NCBI GenBank assembly: GCA_959604115.1 | Contig: CAUHBW010000286.1 | Span: 1 to 5,224, forward strand | Direction: 5' to 3' | Length of the DNA: 5,224 nucleotides | DNA from: an uncultured Bilophila sp. | GTDB lineage: Bacteria; Desulfobacterota; Desulfovibrionia; Desulfovibrionales; Desulfovibrionaceae | Shown: positions 4,566-5,224 of the stretch, one piece after another | Position numbering within the stretch: position 1 is the first letter of the stretch | Layout: each line of letters opens with the position of its first letter | Translations under genes and position numbers: made by a program | The notes under the pieces: model-generated | Told to the model about the DNA's origin: nothing | Database searches by the model: none | The model's input: the letters and a program-made list of their open reading frames with translations, nothing else

Positions 4566-5092
4566 TGCGGGATGCTTTTCAGCTTGCGGAACAGCGCCCG
4601 GAAGGCATGAGGCGGACGGCTGTGCTGGCGCTCGTTGCGGGCCTTGACGGTGAGGTCGCGGAGCTCCGCGGCGTCTTCCTCGGCGAATTCGGCGAGCAGG
4701 GCGTCCATTTCGGCGTCCGTGGCGATCATGAGATCGTCGCGCAGTTTTTCAAAACGCTTGAAACTGGCGGTTTCGCCCGCGTGTCCGAGCTTGAGGGCGT
4801 CGAGGGCTTCCCGCACGGTCTGCGGTTCGGCTTCTTCGCGCATCAGGCGTCCGATGTACTGCATCTGTCTGCGGCGGCCTTCGTGGGAACCGAGACGCTG
4901 CCATTCAAGGATGGCGGCGCGGATGTTCTCCGTGAGCGGCATTTTCGCCAGCACGGACGGCCCGAGGGCCGAGAGTTCCTCGCCCATGCGCTGGAGCGCG
5001 GTGCTGTCCCGCTTCTTCTGCGAGCGGCTGGGGCGGTCGTCTTCGTACTCGGAATCAGTTGTGTCCCATTGGTAACGATTTTTCGGCGGCAT
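4562..5092 (-). CDS. darP: Ribosome biogenesis factor DarP (YjgA, DUF615)
   Basis: DarP (formerly YjgA) binds late 50S ribosomal precursors and helps maturation of the peptidyl-transferase region, acting in the cytoplasm. The 176-residue protein has a polar, low-complexity N terminus (1-20). The family opening SRSQKKRDSTALQRMGEEL (22-40) follows, then the conserved stretch around LAKMPLTENIRAAILEWQRL (48-67) with EGRRRQMQYIGRLMR (71-85). The highly charged helical rest includes FEKLRDDL (114-121), and the protein closes with RPPHAFRALFRKLK (159-172). Length and layout match the about 183-residue E. coli protein. The start at 5092 has only a weak AAGA-like site before it, but no better in-frame start lies nearby. 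It is the first gene of a leftward pair overlapping the flavoprotein by four bases. Confidence 0.92.
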   Translation of the reverse strand: MPPKNRYQWDTTDSEYEDDRPSRSQKKRDSTALQRMGEELSALGPSVLAKMPLTENIRAAILEWQRLGSHEGRRRQMQYIGRLMREEAEPQTVREALDALKLGHAGETASFKRFEKLRDDLMIATDAEMDALLAEFAEEDAAELRDLTVKARNERQHSRPPHAFRALFRKLKSIPQ

Positions 5093-5137
5093 GGTGTCTT
5101 GGGGTGGTTGAGGGTTGCGGAGAAGTTATGGACGAAT

Positions 5138-5177
5138 GCGGGGGAGGGCGCTTTTTTCAAAAAGTGCCCTCCCCCGC
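5138..5177. repeat. Long inverted repeat upstream of darP
   Basis: The arms 5138-5156 and 5159-5177 are complementary over 19 positions with one G-T pair: GCGGGGGAGGGCGC with its complement, then T5 against A5. In RNA the outer 14 bp would be a very stable stem. No T run follows on either side. It may be a terminator of a minus-strand gene outside the window, or the leader structure of darP. Confidence 0.75.
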
Positions 5178-5218
5178 GCCCCTCCCGCAAAAATTTCGAC
5201 TGGTGGGGAGGCGGCGCG
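5175..5218. repeat. Second inverted repeat abutting the first
   Basis: CGCGCCCCTCCC (5175-5186) is complementary to GGGAGGCGGCGCG (5206-5218) over 12 bp with one bulged base; the spacer is 19 bases. It shares bases 5175-5177 with the neighbouring repeat, and the arms of both contain similar G/A-rich blocks, so alternative pairings between them are possible. On the minus strand, pairing of the distal arm with GGGGGAGGGC of the first repeat would leave CACTTTTTG after the stem, a possible terminator. Confidence 0.6.
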
Positions 5219-5224
5219 CAAGGA

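Noticed and set aside
3510..4610. 366-residue + strand ORF opposite the flavoprotein gene
   Set aside because: The minus strand encodes a clear HI0933-family protein here. The + frame has no recognisable motif and no ribosome binding site.

Overview
The window is high-GC bacterial DNA with tightly packed, codon-rich genes. A compact queA, an HI0933-type flavoprotein and a DarP (YjgA/DUF615) protein point to Proteobacteria in the broad sense. The style of QueA, the many G/C tracts and an apparent selenocysteine codon fit a sulfate- or sulfite-reducing relative of the Desulfovibrionaceae (Desulfovibrio/Bilophila type). That placement is inference from recall of the families, not a database result. 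No mobile element, tRNA, rRNA or CRISPR array is visible.

Left part (1-2033, + strand). A G/C-tract-rich, gene-free stretch ends in a strong intrinsic terminator (172-204) that closes an unseen upstream transcript. After a 230-base leader comes queA (438-1535), the penultimate-type enzyme of queuosine tRNA modification. Two very small single-pass membrane protein genes follow. The first (1591-1758) is interrupted by one in-frame TGA, which I read as a selenocysteine codon in a Cys-Gly-Sec motif. It has a SECIS-like hairpin at the right distance downstream. The second (1764-1937) starts 5 bases after the first one's real stop. It aligns with the first without gaps, including past the TGA, so the pair look like tandem paralogues, one with Sec and one without. 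A 12-bp-stem terminator (1998-2033) ends the unit.

Middle (2034-2523). About 490 non-coding bases lie between two converging transcription units, each closed by its own terminator, so this DNA cannot be the promoter region of either neighbour. It holds three copies (2155-2186, 2284-2315, 2447-2478) of the same module: three DnaA-box-like nonamers whose starts are spaced 11 and then 12 bases apart. Each copy is preceded by about 40 bases of AT-rich DNA. This resembles a replication origin, a DnaA-binding (titration) locus or an iteron array.

Right part (2524-5224, - strand). Reading leftwards, the order is darP (ribosome 50S maturation factor), overlapping by four bases with an HI0933/YhiN-family FAD oxidoreductase. 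After a 215-base gap with weak terminator-like hairpins comes an HD-domain phosphohydrolase of the YfbR/HDDC2 type, with a clear terminator behind it. Upstream of darP are two abutting long inverted repeats (5138-5177 and 5175-5218).

The two most valuable observations are the probable new small membrane selenoprotein with its Sec-less tandem paralogue, and the three-module origin-like array.
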